From Thiobacillus sp. (GTDB lineage: Bacteria; Pseudomonadota; Gammaproteobacteria; Burkholderiales; Thiobacillaceae), in the NCBI GenBank assembly GCA_018780025.1, contig JADMKH010000289.1:1-7008 (forward strand): 7,008 nt of DNA. Reading direction: 5' to 3'. Shown one piece after another: positions 5,240-7,008 of the stretch (the stretch's first letter is position 1; every line of letters begins with the position of its first letter). A program made the translations under genes and the position numbers. The notes below the pieces were generated by a model. It searched no databases, was not told where the DNA came from, and worked only from the letters and a program-made list of their open reading frames with translations.

Positions 5240-6742
5240 ATGAGTGAAATATCACAATCAGGATTCCTGTCGAGGTTTAAAGACAACATCGTCGCTACAG
5301 GCCTCTCGCCCACCACATCCTTGGCGGGATTTTTTCTGGCCTGGGCAGCTTTCTTTTTGATCTTGTTTGTGTTGCCTCTCCCTGAGGGATTAACCCTTGC
5401 AGGCAAGGCCACGCTGGCGGTTGTGGTCTGGGCCAGCATCATGTGGATCTTCGAGTCGATGCCGGTGGGTATCACCGGCATGCTGATCCCCATGCTGCTG
5501 GTGATGGGCGGCGCGGTGGATAAATTTCCCAAGGCGGCGAGCGGCTTTACGACACCGGTGGTGTTTCTGTGTCTGGCGGCGTTTTTATTCGCGGCCTTGA
5601 TGCAGGTGGCGGGGCTGGACCGGCGCATCGCGCTGAGCCTGCTGCACCGGGTGAAAGTGAAAACCGTCAACGGCGTGATCTGGGCCATGTTCGGCGCGAA
5701 CATTCTGCTGTCATTCATCATTCCAGCAGCCAACGCGCGCGCCGCGACCTTGTTGCCAGTAGTGAACGGCATCACCAAGCTGTTCGGCGAGACGCCGGAA
5801 GAGCAGGCCGGCAAGAAGGCAATCGTGATTCAAACGCTTGTCTACGGCTCCATGATAAGCGGCATGATGATCATGACCGCGCATTTGCCGAACCTGGTGC
5901 TGGTGGGCTTGTTCGAGTCGGAACTGGCGTTGAGTCTGTCTTACTTCGACTGGTTCAAGTTGCAATGGCCCTATCTTGGCATGTTCGTGTTGACGCAGTG
6001 GTGGATACAGCGCTATTTCAAGACGCGCAATGTAGGCATTAAAGGCGGCTTCGAAAGCGTGCAGAATCAATACCGGGAATTGCCCAAGACCAGCCAGACG
6101 GAGTGGCTGATTCTGGCGGTGTTCGCCTTCATCGCCCTCATGTGGATGACGGAAGACTGGCACAAAATCAAATCCCACAATTCGGCGCTGATCGGCTTAT
6201 CGATTTTGTTCGTGCCCGGCCTGCTCGGCTTCAAGTGGAAAGAAGTGCAAGACCGCACCATTTGGGGCACGTTTCTGTTGCTGGGCGGTGCCTTGTCGAT
6301 GTCTGCCGCCATGGGTGCTTCGGGGCTTGCGCTTTGGTTGGCGGACATCATTCACCCGATTGCGGTGGGCCATCCATGGTGGATGATGTTGCTAATATTG
6401 ATGGCGGGCACGCATATTATCCGCTTGGGCATGCTGTCGAATGTGGCGGCAATTACCCTGCTCGCGCCGATTCTGATTGCGTTAGCCCCCAAACTTGGCC
6501 TGCATCCGGTGGCGTTCACCATGTTGGTAGCGGATACGGATACCTTTGCCTATATTTTGCCAACGCAAATCACCGCTGCCGTGATTGCCTACAGCAGCGG
6601 AACTTTCACCACGGCGGACTACGCCAAGGTCGGCTGGGTGTCGGTGCTCATTGCGATTGTCTATGGCATCCTGATTATCGCGCCGTGGTATGCCTTCATG
6701 GGTATCCCGGTGTGGGATCCGTCTGCGCCGTGGCCATTTTAA
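5240..6742 (+). CDS. DASS/SLC13-family anion:sodium (or anion exchange) transporter
   Basis: This 500-residue inner-membrane protein has roughly a dozen hydrophobic segments. Its start is well supported by AGGGGGAG (5225-5232) seven bases upstream. Family features are WIFESMPVGITGMLIPMLLV (69-88), FTTPVVFLCLAAFLFAALMQ (103-122) followed by GLDRRIALSLL, and two re-entrant hairpin motifs. The first reads IPAANARAATLLPV (161-174) where most members have Ser-Asn-Thr. The second reads LSNVAAITLLAP (399-410). Both asparagines (165 and 401) that line the anion and sodium sites are kept. Relatives carry di- or tricarboxylates, sulfate or similar anions, and the substrate cannot be told here. Co-transcription with the periplasmic Cache-like protein, under a divergent CRP/FNR regulator, suggests regulated uptake of an organic anion. 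The end is followed by a hairpin. Confidence 0.9.
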   Translation: MSEISQSGFLSRFKDNIVATGLSPTTSLAGFFLAWAAFFLILFVLPLPEGLTLAGKATLAVVVWASIMWIFESMPVGITGMLIPMLLVMGGAVDKFPKAASGFTTPVVFLCLAAFLFAALMQVAGLDRRIALSLLHRVKVKTVNGVIWAMFGANILLSFIIPAANARAATLLPVVNGITKLFGETPEEQAGKKAIVIQTLVYGSMISGMMIMTAHLPNLVLVGLFESELALSLSYFDWFKLQWPYLGMFVLTQWWIQRYFKTRNVGIKGGFESVQNQYRELPKTSQTEWLILAVFAFIALMWMTEDWHKIKSHNSALIGLSILFVPGLLGFKWKEVQDRTIWGTFLLLGGALSMSAAMGASGLALWLADIIHPIAVGHPWWMMLLILMAGTHIIRLGMLSNVAAITLLAPILIALAPKLGLHPVAFTMLVADTDTFAYILPTQITAAVIAYSSGTFTTADYAKVGWVSVLIAIVYGILIIAPWYAFMGIPVWDPSAPWPF

Positions 6743-6755
6743 GCAAGCCATTCCA

Positions 6756-6784
6756 GCCTGGCCGGATGGCTGGCCAGGCATTTT
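6756..6784 (+). terminator. Hairpin after the transporter gene, possible weak terminator or attenuator
   Basis: GCCTGGCC (6756-6763) pairs perfectly with GGCCAGGC (6772-6779), followed by A and four T. The short T-run makes it a weak or partial terminator. An alternative stem, CCAGCC (6753-6758) with GGCTGG (6768-6773), excludes the first. The hairpin could reduce expression of the gene at 6823 relative to the transporter. Confidence 0.5.
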
Positions 6785-6822
6785 CGTCATCGATTAATCT
6801 CAGGAAATAGCGGAAAGCCATT

Positions 6823-7008
6823 ATGAAAAAAATGACCCACGAAGAGTTGAAGAATGCACTCGGCGATTACACCGCGCCACCAGGCTTGTACGCCATGACC
6901 AAGGACATGCCGTTCCTCGGGTCGGTCAGTTGCAATGTCGAAACCATTGTGGCGGGTTCCTGGCAGGAAATCGTGATCGACTATACGCTCGGCGCTTCCG
7001 GCATGGCC
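6823..7008 (+). CDS. Unrecognised protein, N-terminal 62 residues (cut by window end)
   Basis: The frame is open from ATG 6823 to the window end. The protein starts MKKMTHEELKNALGDYTAPP and ends in TIVAGSWQEIVIDYTLGASG plus MA. A weak GGA (6812-6814) lies eight bases upstream, and Met4 is an alternative start. The N-terminus is charged with no signal peptide or membrane segment, so a cytosolic protein is likely. From about residue 30 the alternating pattern (SVSCNVETIVAGSWQEIVIDYT) suggests beta strands. I do not recognise the family with confidence. It lies 80 bases after the transporter on the same strand, beyond a weak hairpin, and may belong to the same operon. If it is an enzyme, it could act on the imported compound, but nothing here shows that. 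Confidence 0.7.
   Translation, partial: MKKMTHEELKNALGDYTAPPGLYAMTKDMPFLGSVSCNVETIVAGSWQEIVIDYTLGASGMA

Noticed and set aside
5268..5285. Second TGTC...GACA dyad at the start of the transporter gene
   Set aside because: The spacer is ten bases rather than eight and it lies within coding sequence.
4654..5814. 386-codon open frame on the minus strand
   Set aside because: It runs antisense across both the exported-protein and transporter genes and their spacer, with no recognisable domain, while both plus-strand genes have good ribosome sites and family motifs.
6103..6810. 235-codon plus-strand ORF overlapping the transporter
   Set aside because: Out-of-frame shadow; low-complexity composition rich in Gly, His and Arg, and the transporter frame shows membrane segments and family motifs.

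Overview
The window looks like a betaproteobacterial chromosome. The evidence is the gene order ilvC – psd – pssA – leuA, which I know as a betaproteobacterial arrangement joining branched-chain amino acid and phosphatidylethanolamine synthesis. Moderately GC-rich DNA and LeuA, PssA and IlvC sequences of betaproteobacterial type agree with this. I cannot name the genus.

Region 1 (1-3601) is housekeeping. It holds the 3' end of ilvC, a strong intrinsic terminator, and psd and pssA, which together convert CDP-diacylglycerol plus serine into phosphatidylserine and then phosphatidylethanolamine. After a 216-base gap comes leuA, the first committed step of leucine synthesis. The gap contains an untracked 30-codon ORF with nine leucine codons, a candidate leucine leader peptide, and a perfect TATAAT element. 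leuA carries an in-frame GC-rich palindrome that appears to add about five residues, and it ends at a near-symmetrical bidirectional terminator.

Region 2 (3718-7008) is an accessory transport locus. A CRP/FNR-family regulator on the minus strand diverges from a plus-strand set: a small exported Cache/PDC-like protein, a DASS (SLC13-type) anion transporter, and the start of an unrecognised gene cut by the window end. The 219-base divergent spacer contains a 16-bp site of the form TGTCG-N6-TGACA, whose reverse complement matches the CooA operator consensus as I recall it. It is centred 41.5 bases upstream of the start predicted from a TTTAAT -10 element, the class II activator geometry. The regulator's recognition helix (RQTVTT) also resembles that of CooA (RQTTST), but the CooA heme ligands are absent. 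My reading is a CooA-type DNA-binding head on a different sensor, controlling uptake of an unknown anion together with a periplasmic binding or sensing protein. The regulator-target link is inferred.
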